Assembly (NCBI GenBank): GCA_963575645.1 | Contig: OY754464.1 | Span: 45,746,192 to 45,810,191, forward strand | Direction of reading: 5' to 3' | Source of the DNA: Xanthostigma xanthostigma | Taxonomy: Eukaryota > Arthropoda > Insecta > Raphidioptera > Raphidiidae | DNA: 64,000 bases | In this document: positions 21,322-31,400 of the stretch, in pieces | How positions within the stretch are numbered: the stretch's first letter is position 1 | Layout of the letters: every line of letters begins with the position of its first letter | Program-made: the position numbers and the translations under genes | The notes under the pieces: model-generated | Databases searched by the model: none | What the model saw: only the letters and a program-made list of their open reading frames with translations | What the model was told of the DNA's origin: nothing

Positions 21322-24300
21322 TTACGGAGAATAATGATGATGCTGTTTTCGTTTAAAAACTAAAGTAAAAATACTCCGTAATCGCCACCATCGACTATGT
21401 TTACCGGTATGTTGTTTTTCTACATTGTTGCCATCAGCTTTTTGTCTTTCTTTAAGTCGAATTTCTCGTACTAAAGTATGAAATGCGTCGTCTACGTAAT
21501 GTCGTAATGCCGCAGATGTTTCATAAAATGGACATCCAAACTGTCTCGCAAGGGCTTTACCTTCTTCAGGCGATACTTTTCGTTGAGGCTGTAAATCGAA
21601 CTTATTACCAACCAGCACCAGTGGAATATCATCATTTGCTCTTACTCTTGATATAAGCTTTCGATATTCTAGCGCTTCTTGAAAACTATGTCGATCCGTA
21701 ACGGAATAACAAATTAAAAAGCCTTCGCCGCATCTCATGTACTGGTCTCGCATAGCAGTGAATTCAACCTAAAACGACATTTAGGGCTCAATTTCGCGCA
21801 TCGAAAATTGCAAATTTATATATATGTATAATTATATAATATATTTGTTAGTCGCAATAGCCGAAATCGGCCATTGCCAAAAATTTTTGCCCACAACGCG
21901 TTGCGTGTAAGGAAATATACCCGCAAATCGTTTTCTTTCAGTTCTTGCGGGAAATGGTTAAAAATAAACGCCCACAATGCGTTGTGGGTAAATGCCCATA
22001 CCCACTACACGAATTAAAAGTTTTTGAAGCGTCGCATCAGTTTGTGGGCATTCCAATCTACCCACGTCGCGTTGTGGGCGTCTTTTCTTACACACAAGGC
22101 GTTGAACATGCTACGGTTTCCTCGGAATCAAAACAAGGATTTCTTCACTGCCAGTGTTTTAAAGCATGCGGAACAAAGGCATGTTCTTGTGTCAGGAAAA
22201 ATGTTAAGTGCCACTCAAAATGTAACAAAAGTAATCCGTGCAAGAATAAGTAGAGCGTGAAAGAAAAACTGTTGTGAATTTTTTTATACATACTTTCATA
22301 TTTAAATGAACTCAGTGTTTAATAGGTATTTAGATACTATACATGTTATTTGGAGTTAAAACTTTATTTTAATTATAATATATGATATTAGTGGTATTAT
22401 TAAAAGATTAAAAGCTATTAGAAAAATTGTTATTATTATTATTAAAACGCATTGTGTGTAAAGAGACGCCCAACACGCGACGTGGGTAGATTGGAATGCC
22501 CACAAACCGATGCGACGCTTCAAAAACTTTTAATTCGTGTAGTGGGTATGGGCATTTACCCACAACGCGTTGTGGGCGTTTAATTTTACCCATGCCCCGC
22601 AAAAGCTAACAGAAAACGCTTTGTTAGTATATTTCCTTACCCGCAACGCGTTGTGGGCAAAAATTTCGGGCAGTGGCCGATTTCGGCTATTGCGAATAAC
22701 ATACCTATATATTAGGGTGTCCGTTATATACCAAGTTGGTTTTTTTTTTTGCGGTCCCCCCAAATGTTTAGTTTTTGTGCTACAAAAAAAGCATCAGACC
22801 AAAAAAAGCGCTTAATTTTGATCTTAAACCGTGCCGAAATTGAGATACATTTTCCATTTAAACAACGTGGTTTTTTTTCACTTTGTACATTTAATTTTTT
22901 TTCTCCGAAATAAATGAACGTACAGCAATGACAAATAGATATTTTTGTAGGGAATTGAACGCTCTACAAAAAAGGTATCTTTTGATTTTTCGAAAAACTC
23001 ACTCCGTCATAAGTTATTCGAGGTTAAAGTTAAAATAAAAGGTAAAATTTTACTTATTCGTCGCTTTCGATTATGGAATGCACCTTAACTACCTTAACTA
23101 TTACTTTAGTAATAGTTAAGGTGCGTTCTAAATTTGCCATAATCGAAAGCGACGAATAAGTAAAATTTTACCAAATAAAAAAAAAAGAATTGAAATGAAA
23201 ATAATCTTTATGGTCACTTTTTTGAAATGTGACACTCACCAAATTTTGTCAGAAAATGCCTTTTATACTCCTGTATACTCAGGAATGTTTTCATTTTTTT
23301 CGAAGTGGTGGAACCATATGAAAAAAATCTAATTTTTTTCTACAGCTTTACATCTAAAAACCAGTGGGAGTATATGCCCAAGTAATTCAAGAATTAAAAG
23401 GCGCGAAATTTTACATCATATACCTCGGTGTTATGTTTGAAAATCGGTGAATATATTTAACGACACTGGGAGCTTAATAATATAACTTAATTTACTTAAT
23501 CTGAGAAAAAAATATCAGTTGAAAATATTGAAACACAAAAAGGAAAAAATAATTTTAATAATTTCATGGTACTCTATGTAATACGTTATTACGTCATGCA
23601 AAAATTAAACAAAGAATGTTTGTCAACTACCTAACTAACATCTTCAGAACAAAAGAACAACAGATTTTTTTATTTTCAAAATATTTCTGAAATTATGAGT
23701 TGAGAAAAAAAAATTCATAACTTTCTTGTAAAAACAGATAGAAAAATAAACCGTTATGAAAAGTACCCAATTATTATATAAAAACAACTTTATAGCATAT
23801 ATGCGCCGACTTTCGCTCACAGAATTTTTTACAAAACTTTATTTAAAATAGAATAATAAAATATTATAAAAAGTACACCATTATTATATAAAAACAACTA
23901 AGGCATGAATCTCTTTTGCGCATGCGCCGATTTTTCCCAAAAAAATATACAAAACTCTTGTAAAAATAGATCGAATAATAATAATAAACCGTTATGAAAA
24001 GTATACCATTGTTATATACAAACAACTTTATAACTTATACCTCTTCTGCGCATGCGCCGACTTCCCCTAAAAAAAAAACTTTTTACGAAACTTTCTTGTA
24101 AAATAGAATAAAAAACCATTATTAAAAGTACACCACTATTATATAAAAAAAAAATGACGGCATATATCTCTTTTGCGCATGCGCCAATTTTCTCCAAAAT
24201 TTTTTAAAAAACTCGTAAAAATAGTATAATAAACCGGTATGAAAAATATACCATTATTATATAAAAAAAAAAACAACCTTATAGTATATACAGTAGAGCC

Positions 24301-26390
24301 TCGATAATCCGAACTACCAAAAAACAACCCCTGTTCGGACTGGCGGGGCGTTCGGATTATAGTATGTTAGTATGTTATGGCACACTTTTCAGCTATAGTT
24401 AAAGTTTTATGTTTGCGTTTCGGTGTAGGAACCATAAGATCAGCGGCCACGATAAGAGAGAGAGGAGGGCAGTCGGCAGTTCGGATTACAGCGGTGTTCG
24501 GATTAGCCTGAGTACGGATTATCGAGGCTCTAGTGTATATCTTCTACACATGCGCTAAGTATCCCCAAAAACAATTGGGCACTTCATATTTGCATATCAA
24601 ACATCCTCCCAAAATTTAGTTTCAATCCGCTTATCCGTGGTGTCGGAATGGTAAAAAATATCAAAAATGACGTTTGCATCTGTCAAAGTATTATGTTCTA
24701 ATAATTAGTTATTCAAATTGTTAACTCAGAAGGCGTTGCATTTCACAAATATTTCAAATGGCATCCGTTTTTGAACAAATGCTATCTTTTAGTTTTATTA
24801 TTGGAATAAATAAAATTATCGACTAATTTTATTTTAAGACAGAACATACGCAATTTTTAAATTTCCATGTTAAACCCTGCAACAGAGAGAGATAACCGAA
24901 AGATGTTTGCCATCGATTATATCAAATTGATTTTATTTGTATATAAATCTGTATAAAAAACTGATTGGGCAAATTCTGTTGTACGAAATTTATGTAAAAT
25001 TTTCTCCTCTTTCGTTTAAGACAGGTTTCGAGCCGATCCGATTTAAAATGAACGAGTTATAAGCAAAAAACTTCGTTTTTCCTAAATTTCTCCCCTCTGG
25101 GGCCAATATTCAAAAATCGGGCGACGTTAGGATCTAAGTTACCTGGAGACGAATCGGTCAAAAAAAGTTTTTTTAAAATCGGTTAAGGCGTTTGGGCTGT
25201 ACGCGTGACACAAAAAAGTTGGACGTACAGATTTACAGACGTACAGACAAAGCGAGTACATATAGGCGCTTTAGCTTACTCTATTCGCGCCTAAAAACGT
25301 GTACTTTTTGTTTAAAATTAAATAGCAAAGCTATAGAATTAAATGGCTTTTTTTGGTCCTATGCTTTTTTTAGCACAAAAACTAAACATTTGGGGGTACC
25401 GCAAAAAAAAAAAAAACAACTTGGTAAATAACGGACACCCTAATATATATATTATATAATTATTATATATATATGTCGCCGGGATATTGTCAAATCCGTG
25501 ATTTTGTAATTTCACTAGTGAAATTACAATATCACGATTGGCAAAGATTCGTGATATTATTATTTCACTAAGTGAAATTATAATATCACGGGTTTGACAA
25601 TATCCCGGCGACATATATAATGGACACCCTAATATATATATATATATATATATACAGCGTGTCCCATTTTAATGTCCCACCCCGGATAACTTTTGTCAGT
25701 GACCTTGAATGAAAAATTGTTTGGTACAAAAGTTGTACAACTTGGAGGGGGACATTCGATGGCACTAATACTTTTGACCTTGGGTATAAGGTTCAAGGTC
25801 ATTCAAGGTCAACTTTGGTTTTTTTAATGGAACGTCCTATTTTTGACATCGGCAATCGATTGCGCGTGAAAAAATATGAGACTTTTGTCTGAAACTTTTT
25901 TCGAAAACGGGCAAATTTTCTCAATTAATTTAGCCTTCAAAATTGAATATTTTTGAATTTTCAACTCGAGAATGGTGAGATTTTCTTCAAAAACAATAGG
26001 GCTTCTCATATTTGCATACCAAACATCCTCCCAAAATGTTGTTTCAATCCGTTCATCCGTTTGACCTGTATAGTGTTCACAGATTAACCGAATAACCGAC
26101 TAACAGACTAACAGACGCACAGAGTTTTGCCCGTTCTCGAAAAAAGTTTCAGACAAAAGTTTCATATTTTTTCACGCGCAATCGATTGCCGATGTCAAAA
26201 ATAGGACGTTCCATTAAAAAAAACAAAGTTGACCTTGAATGACCTTGAACCTTATACCCAAGGTCAAAAGTATTAGTGCCATCGAATGTCCCCCTCCAAG
26301 TTGTACAACTTTTGTACCAAACAATTTTTCATTCAAGGTCACTGACAAAAGTTATCCGGGGTGGGACATTAAAATGGGACACGCTGTATA

Positions 26391-26475
<85 letters not shown>

Positions 26476-27813
26476 TTTTTATTGCAAACCCAACTCTCGC
26501 GGCGTATTCTGAGAACGTGAGAAAGTATCAATTAGACTTTTAATTCATTATTAAAAATAATGAGAAAAAAATATGAATTATTATTAGTTCCAAATAATGT
26601 CCAACCGAAGGTCGATTTCTGGCCGAAGCTGAAGCCAAAGCCGATTAATCAGCTATCGCCACATCCTTTGGCCGAACCAAAGGCTTTAAAAACCTGAAGA
26701 AATTCAGTTCAAGATTGCCTGACTGTATAATATGAAAAGGTAATTTTAATTATCTCTAGAAGTTGATCTAGAGATAATAAAAATTACCTTGCAATTTGTC
26801 AAAAATAATAACATTTCGAAATAATATGAATTATACATTTATTTCTTCAATTGAAAGTAATTTAACAATCACAATCAGATCAATCAGTCTTTGTTTGTCT
26901 CGACTAGTGCGAAACTAAAATAACAAATAAACACTCACTTTCTTAATAAACTTAGGTCAAATAAATGTACAGTTTTGTAAATTTTAGAAAATTAAAAATA
27001 AAAGTAACAGTAATGACTCTATTACCAACAAGAACTTCTTAATAAAAGCTACATCGATTGCCACGTCAGTTCGTAACATTTCGTTCAATTTCGGCGCTTG
27101 TTAGAAACCTTCGGCTTCGGCCAAAACTTCAGCCCATTTTGACCAAAGCTGAAGGTTTCACCAAAGTGGTTTTTTTGGTCGAAGGTGGCTGAAGAGGAAG
27201 CTTCGGTCGGACACTAGTCCCAAATAACTATCAAAAAGTAAACGTGATTACCTGGCCTGCTGTATCCAATATATCAAGAAGAGCTGGTTCTCCGTCAATG
27301 ACTGCTTGTTGTTGGTAAGAATCCTCTGAAAACATGAAATTATAATGCTATTTTCAAGATTCCATATTCGCAGGGTTCAAATTCTATTCTGTCTGTCTGT
27401 CAAGTGTCAGTCTTCTAGTTCTTAAACTATTATATAGATCTGTGTCAATGTACAAACTACTCTAAAACTGACTTACCAATAGTAGGGTCATGATACTCGA
27501 GAAAACTATGTTTGACAAACTGCAATGTTACGGCTAAAAAATAAATAAAAATTTTTAAACTTACAAGAAGTTTAAAACACCATAATAAATATACAATAAT
27601 ATATTCAAAATTATGCATGCCTGATTTTCCCACTCCTCCGTCGCCCAATACCACAATTTTATAGACTCTTAAGCCGCCTCGTGTCGTTTGACCTGAGCTT
27701 GACGCAGCTCCAGCTTTTTCATTTTCACCACCGCTACTCTTCCCAGATTCCTGTCTAGAAAGTTTTCCTTTTTTCTTGCCTGGTCCTGATGATCCCGGAG
27801 CTTCGCCGGCCAT
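21322..27813 (-). CDS. Ric: Ras-family GTPase of the Ric/RIT subfamily
   Basis: Small GTPase; Drosophila Ric and vertebrate RIT1/RIT2 lack a CAAX lipid site and bind membranes and calmodulin through a basic tail. Coding exons on the minus strand are 27813-27621, 27533-27477, 27325-27252 and 21768-21322, total 256 aa (close to fly Ric). Seen: P-loop GDGGVGKS (57-64), switch I HDPTIEDSY, switch II DTAGQ (104-108), NKFD, ETSA, and a basic, histidine-rich tail ending HHHYSP with no CAAX. The N-terminal 47 residues are a low-complexity Lys/Ser/Gly extension. Start is the ATG at 27813; an upstream TTG is not used. Intron 1 has a GC donor, 87 bp, in frame and stop-free. Intron 3 is 5.5 kb, almost all transposons. 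Head to head with spatacsin. Confidence 0.93.
21847..22700. mobile_element. Fold-back element with array of 18-bp palindromes
   Basis: Inverted ends share CGCAATAGCCGAAATCGGCC (from 21853 and, inverted, to 22694). Arms of about 250 bp each contain palindromes of the type CCCACAACGCGTTGTGGG: at 21890, 21971, 22061, 22469, 22559 (perfect) and 22640, plus weaker ones near 22085 and 22446. The centre codes for a Cys-rich tail (22100-22253). It lies in Ric intron 3. Confidence 0.88.
22100..22253 (+). pseudogene. Cys-rich transposase C-terminal fragment
   Basis: The plus-strand frame ends [40 protein letters not shown], stop. The spacing CxC...C...CxC...C...C...C resembles the CXC-like tail found at the C terminus of Ginger-type (integrase-related) transposon proteins such as KRBA2. 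The catalytic part is absent. It may be a relic of the autonomous partner captured in the fold-back loop. Confidence 0.45.
23041..23172. repeat. Hairpin, arms about 60 bp
   Basis: GGTAAAATTTTACTTATTCG at the left is the complement of the right end; the loop is near TACCTTAACTATTACTTTAG. Confidence 0.9.
23760..24270. repeat. Tandem repeats of about 120 bp with GCGCATGCGC core
   Basis: Units share AACCGTTATGAAAAGTATACC, then TTATTATATAAAAACAAC, then TTCTGCGCATGCGCCGA. Perfect GCGCATGCGC occurs at 23918, 24048 and 24175. The same family recurs at 39440-41140. Confidence 0.9.
24291..24534. mobile_element. Pogo-like MITE, TA target duplication
   Basis: Ends CAGTAGAGCCTCGATAATCC and GGATTATCGAGGCTCTAGTG, flanked by TA. 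The 244-bp length and internal TTCGGATTA motifs fit non-autonomous pogo/Tigger-type elements. It interrupts the tandem array. Confidence 0.88.
25473..25617. mobile_element. Small palindromic MITE
   Basis: Begins GTCGCCGGGATATTGTCAAA and ends with the complement. Two internal inverted segments, AATTTCACTAGTGAAATT and TTATTTCACTAAGTGAAATT, form secondary hairpins. On both sides lies GGACACCCTAATATATATA, so it sits within or between termini of the composite element. Confidence 0.85.
25655..26386. mobile_element. Fold-back MITE with TCAAGGTCA motifs, TA target duplication
   Basis: Ends CAGCGTGTCCCATTTTAATG and CATTAAAATGGGACACGCTG, flanked by TA. Arms are about 260 bp (25655-25920, 26128-26386) and nearly identical, which implies recent origin. 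Each arm holds three perfect TCAAGGTCA sites (25700, 25793, 25803; 26230, 26240, 26333). Lies in Ric intron 3. Confidence 0.92.
26387..26472. repeat. (AT)n microsatellite
   Basis: About 40 TA units. Open frames that run through it are artefacts. Confidence 0.98.
26597..27215. mobile_element. TIR element ending GTGTCCGACCGAAG
   Basis: Left end ATGTCCAACCGAAG and right end CTTCGGTCGGACACT are inverted. Near-identical 11-bp direct repeats, AGTTCCAAATA (26586-26596) and AGTCCCAAATA (27216-27226), flank it. GGCCGAAGC/GCTTCGGCC-type motifs cluster near both ends. A long duplication would fit a Mutator-like element, but this is tentative. Confidence 0.6.
27534..27620 (-). other. Ric intron 1: GC-AG, in frame, stop-free
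   Basis: The donor is AATCAG/GCATGC and the acceptor TTATTTTTTAG. At 87 bp it is a multiple of three and has no stop in the coding frame, so retention would insert 29 residues after GKS of the P-loop. A GTAAGT inside the intron cannot serve because it gives the wrong phase. Confidence 0.8.
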
Positions 27814-28487
27814 TTTTAACAATTTTTTAAGAATTCTCCAAATAAAATTATTGTAATAAACTATTTAAAAAATCAATAGTATACTAAAACAGTAAAATTG
27901 TGACAAAATGCTTATTAGAGTAAAATATTTAACTATTTACAAGTTTACACTGTTGATCTACAGTTCTTTTAATGTAATTTTGCCACTCCCCCTACGAATT
28001 TGACATTTCATCTGACGTTTTTTCCAATGTCAAAATGATATAACTATAGCCATCTAGTAACAGCTGGGACAGTAACAGGCTTAACATTTTTTTTAACTTA
28101 CGGGCCGCTATGAGCTTTGGGACCATTTAAAGTTTTTTTAATAAAAGGCAAAACTTTTTTAATTTACATGTATCAATTTATAAATATTGTAATTTTTCGT
28201 ATAGATACTCGATAGCTGATAAGTCAGTTTTTATCATGATCATATCACGTGCCTAGCAAATTTTGACAAGTGTCAATTGTCATTTATTTAGTGAGTTTTA
28301 TTTGCATTTTGGTTTATTTTAATAAGAAAGCGTATTGAATTGACAAAACTTGACAGAATACATACTTTTAAATATAATTTTTAAAAAGAACCATATACGT
28401 AGTTGTTGTTTTTAATGTAATATTTAATTAAAAAACAAGATATCTTTTTTTATTAGTGAAATTAGATAAGACAAAGGATGTAACAAT
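27814..28487. promoter_or_regulatory. Shared upstream region of Ric and spatacsin
   Basis: The two genes diverge from this 674-bp gap. It is AT-rich with no clear TATA box; a CATTTCATCTGACGTTTTT segment near 28010 is the only less AT-rich motif noted. Bidirectional promoter use is inferred from geometry. Confidence 0.45.
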
Positions 28488-31400
28488 ATGGAAAAAGTCG
28501 CGGTACCGTCAGACTTGAGTGCTGAATTTACGGGTATTTGGACAGGATGGAATTCTCTAAAAAATCGCGAGGTAGCCCGGGAAGCTGCCACAAAAGGATC
28601 GCATATATCTCTTGCACACAGGTTTATTGCAGCTCGCAATAACTGTGAACTAGTTGACGCTGAACAATGGTTTAATACAGAGGTAAGTATAATTTTACTT
28701 AAAAGCAATTTTTCTGAGTATCTTAGATTTACACTAGTCATGGCTTGTTGCCAGTTCGAACAGCTAGTTATTAAAAAATTCCGCTGGAACCTAGCATGTG
28801 AATCAATAATATAGCATTATAGCCTCTACCTGTAATAAATGAACTTTTCAGGTACGAGCCTGGGCAAGGCAGTTATTGATGCAGCGGCAAGTTTTCAAAG
28901 CAACTCATGTATTATCAAATATTAATTTGGACCCGTACACTGAGTTTTCGGGTATATTAACAGAAAGTCAAGATTCTGAACTAAGGGATTACGTAGCTGC
29001 CCATTTGTCAAAAACAAAAAAAATCGATAATGTAGTATGGAATCACTGGAAACTTCTTAAGGCAATTGAGTCGGCCAATGATCTTACAATCAACACTAAA
29101 CATGATGATTTCGAAAGTCTGAGTATTTCTAAATTGATTGATTTTGATTCTAATTTTAAAGAGAAAATTGCTGCCGAGTTGTTCATACAAATTTTTGGTA
29201 ATTTTAAAATTCTAATTTTCAGTTTGCATTAGTATTTTCGCCATTCAAGCTATTGAACTCTTCCTTGATTATTTATAATTTTTTTGCAAGTAACTGTGTA
29301 GTATAGTCATGTTTTTTAATTTGTTTGTAGATTTTTCATTGACTCCATTTTTGAACGCTGAAAATGTTTGGTTCGCTTTGCTAATACATAATAAACTGGC
29401 TCTTCTGTACGATTGGATCCATATATATTTTAATAAGAACTGTCAAGAATTTGCAATTAAATCCAAAGATACCGATCAAATACTTTTATTGAAAATGAGT
29501 GAATTATTTTTGATCTGGGAAATTACACCGGATATGGTGAATAGTGTTGAAACTGCAAAAACTAACAATTTTACAAAAGATTTTGTTTTAAATGAATTGA
29601 GTATTTACGGTATTTTTACTGAACAGGATAAGAAAAGCATTTTACGAATTTTGAAACGTATTGCAAACGTCAAAAAACTGGTCGATTTAGATGGTATTAA
29701 TGATAAAACAGAACTTCAAGTAAATGATAAAGATTTTAATTATACTGTAGCTGAATTTTATCTGGAAAACAAACTTTTTAATCAGTTCGCAACTCACTTC
29801 AAGGATAATGTTTTTAACGATCATGTAAAAGATCAGTTAAATTCAAGAGAATTAAATCTCTTTTTAACGATTCGAGAAATGTTTAATGATCTAAACAATA
29901 ACGATAAAATTCGCAAATGCATTTTAGAAACATGTCAGTATTTTTGCAATCGTAACAAAGACACATATTTTATGCAAAATCCATTGATATTTTTATCGCT
30001 TATATTATTTAATGATAATTTAAAAATAGAAACTGTTTTTGATCAATCTCAATTGCAAATTGAAGACATAATGATAAATGAAGAAGTGTTGTCAAATATT
30101 AAGAAGAATTTATCGATGTTGACCAGTTTTTTTGACAAAAAGGAGTGTGACAAATTCAAACAGGACATTAATGTTTACCAACTATTGGCGAATTATAAAA
30201 ACATTGATATGACTCAAGTATTTCATTTCCGCTTCAAACATGATTTGAATCGAGATCATTTACCTTGTTTCGATTCTGAGCAATTAATTCAAAGATATGG
30301 CCACAAAGAAAATGTTAATTTTACACTTTATTTAAAGCAAGGCCGGCCTAGTATTGCATACAAATTATTTATAATGCATCAATTTAAAAAATACGGAAAA
30401 ATTACCAAGAAAAGTAAACAAACAGTAAATAATTCTGTTTGTAAATTTGCTTGTGATCATTTTAAAGATCAGGAAATAGTAGCAGCATCAGTCGCTTTTA
30501 CTGAAATGCTTGGAATATCTTCGGAAACGTTGAGGTTATATTTGAATACAATGAATATTATTTTGAAAAATAATCAAAATGAAAATATTTATACTCTCTT
30601 TGAAAACTTTAGTTCTAATAGCACGAAAATTTTGGAATTACTTGAAAACTCTTTAATGAAAGAAATTACACATGAAACTTTAAACGATTTCAAAACAGTG
30701 AGTTATTTAGCTGACTGGGAAATTGCTATTAAATTTGCAGTGCATCATAAACTCGATTATCCGGAAGCTTTTTTGGAACATTGCGCGTCCAATTCGTTAT
30801 GGATGCCATTTCTTACGTTTGTTCAATATCACAATTATCCAACTGAACAAGTTATGAACTCGATACTCAAATTTGAAAATAAATCGATCTCAGAACATCT
30901 CAGCCACGCTCTCAGCAATGATTTGAAAGCAACAAGCCTCTCTATTGAAGAAAGAATCAAAAGTAGAGATAGCAGAAAAACTTTATATTCCAAGATCGGC
31001 GGTAATTTGTCTCAAAGTGAAGGATCACCCAGTGAAGAATCGAGTTACAAATCGGATGAAATTGAGATTAATTATTTTAATGCGGATCTAATTACTGTCT
31101 TAATTAATTGTCATAAAACAATTAATCCTTCTGAAGCATTGTTGAGTGCTTCGAAACTATATATGAACCCTATATTTGCAGTTTTTGCAACTTTTTATGA
31201 AGTAAGTTATTTTTATTTACAGTAGAACGCCGATTATCCGAATTAATTGGGACCGGGGTCGATTCGGATAATCGAAAATTCGGATAATCAGACATTTACT
31301 GTCTTGCCTCTAGCTTTCAACCATAACAGTTGAAATATATCTGGACTCCAGCGAGTTCCAACTTCGACGTGTGCTGATAATATCATTGTAGCGTCTACAC

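Larger units (their letters stand above)
22713..25442. mobile_element. Composite 2.7-kb TIR element in Ric intron 3
   Basis: Left end TAGGGTGTCCGTTATATACC and right end GGTAAATAACGGACACCCTA are inverted repeats that extend about 70 bp (both include CCCCCAAATGTTTAGTTTT or its complement). The interior holds a hairpin (23041-23172), tandem units with GCGCATGCGC cores (23760-24270), a pogo-like MITE (24291-24534) and a segment (24560-25260) shared with 40290-40375, 41160-41690 and 47040-47340. No transposase. Confidence 0.75.

Noticed and set aside
21945..22260. 102-codon frame as a complete gene
   Set aside because: Its first half is fold-back arm sequence with palindromes; only the last 50 codons have protein character.
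23760..24270. CRISPR-like regular repeats
   Set aside because: Repeat units are long, diverged and contiguous with no unique spacers; eukaryotic tandem array.
26239..26520. Open frames through the (AT)n tract
   Set aside because: They translate the microsatellite as alternating Ile/Tyr and the arm of a MITE; no coding meaning.
27814..27822. Upstream TTG start giving three extra residues to Ric
   Set aside because: The ATG at 27813 is the first real start codon; nuclear genes do not normally use TTG.
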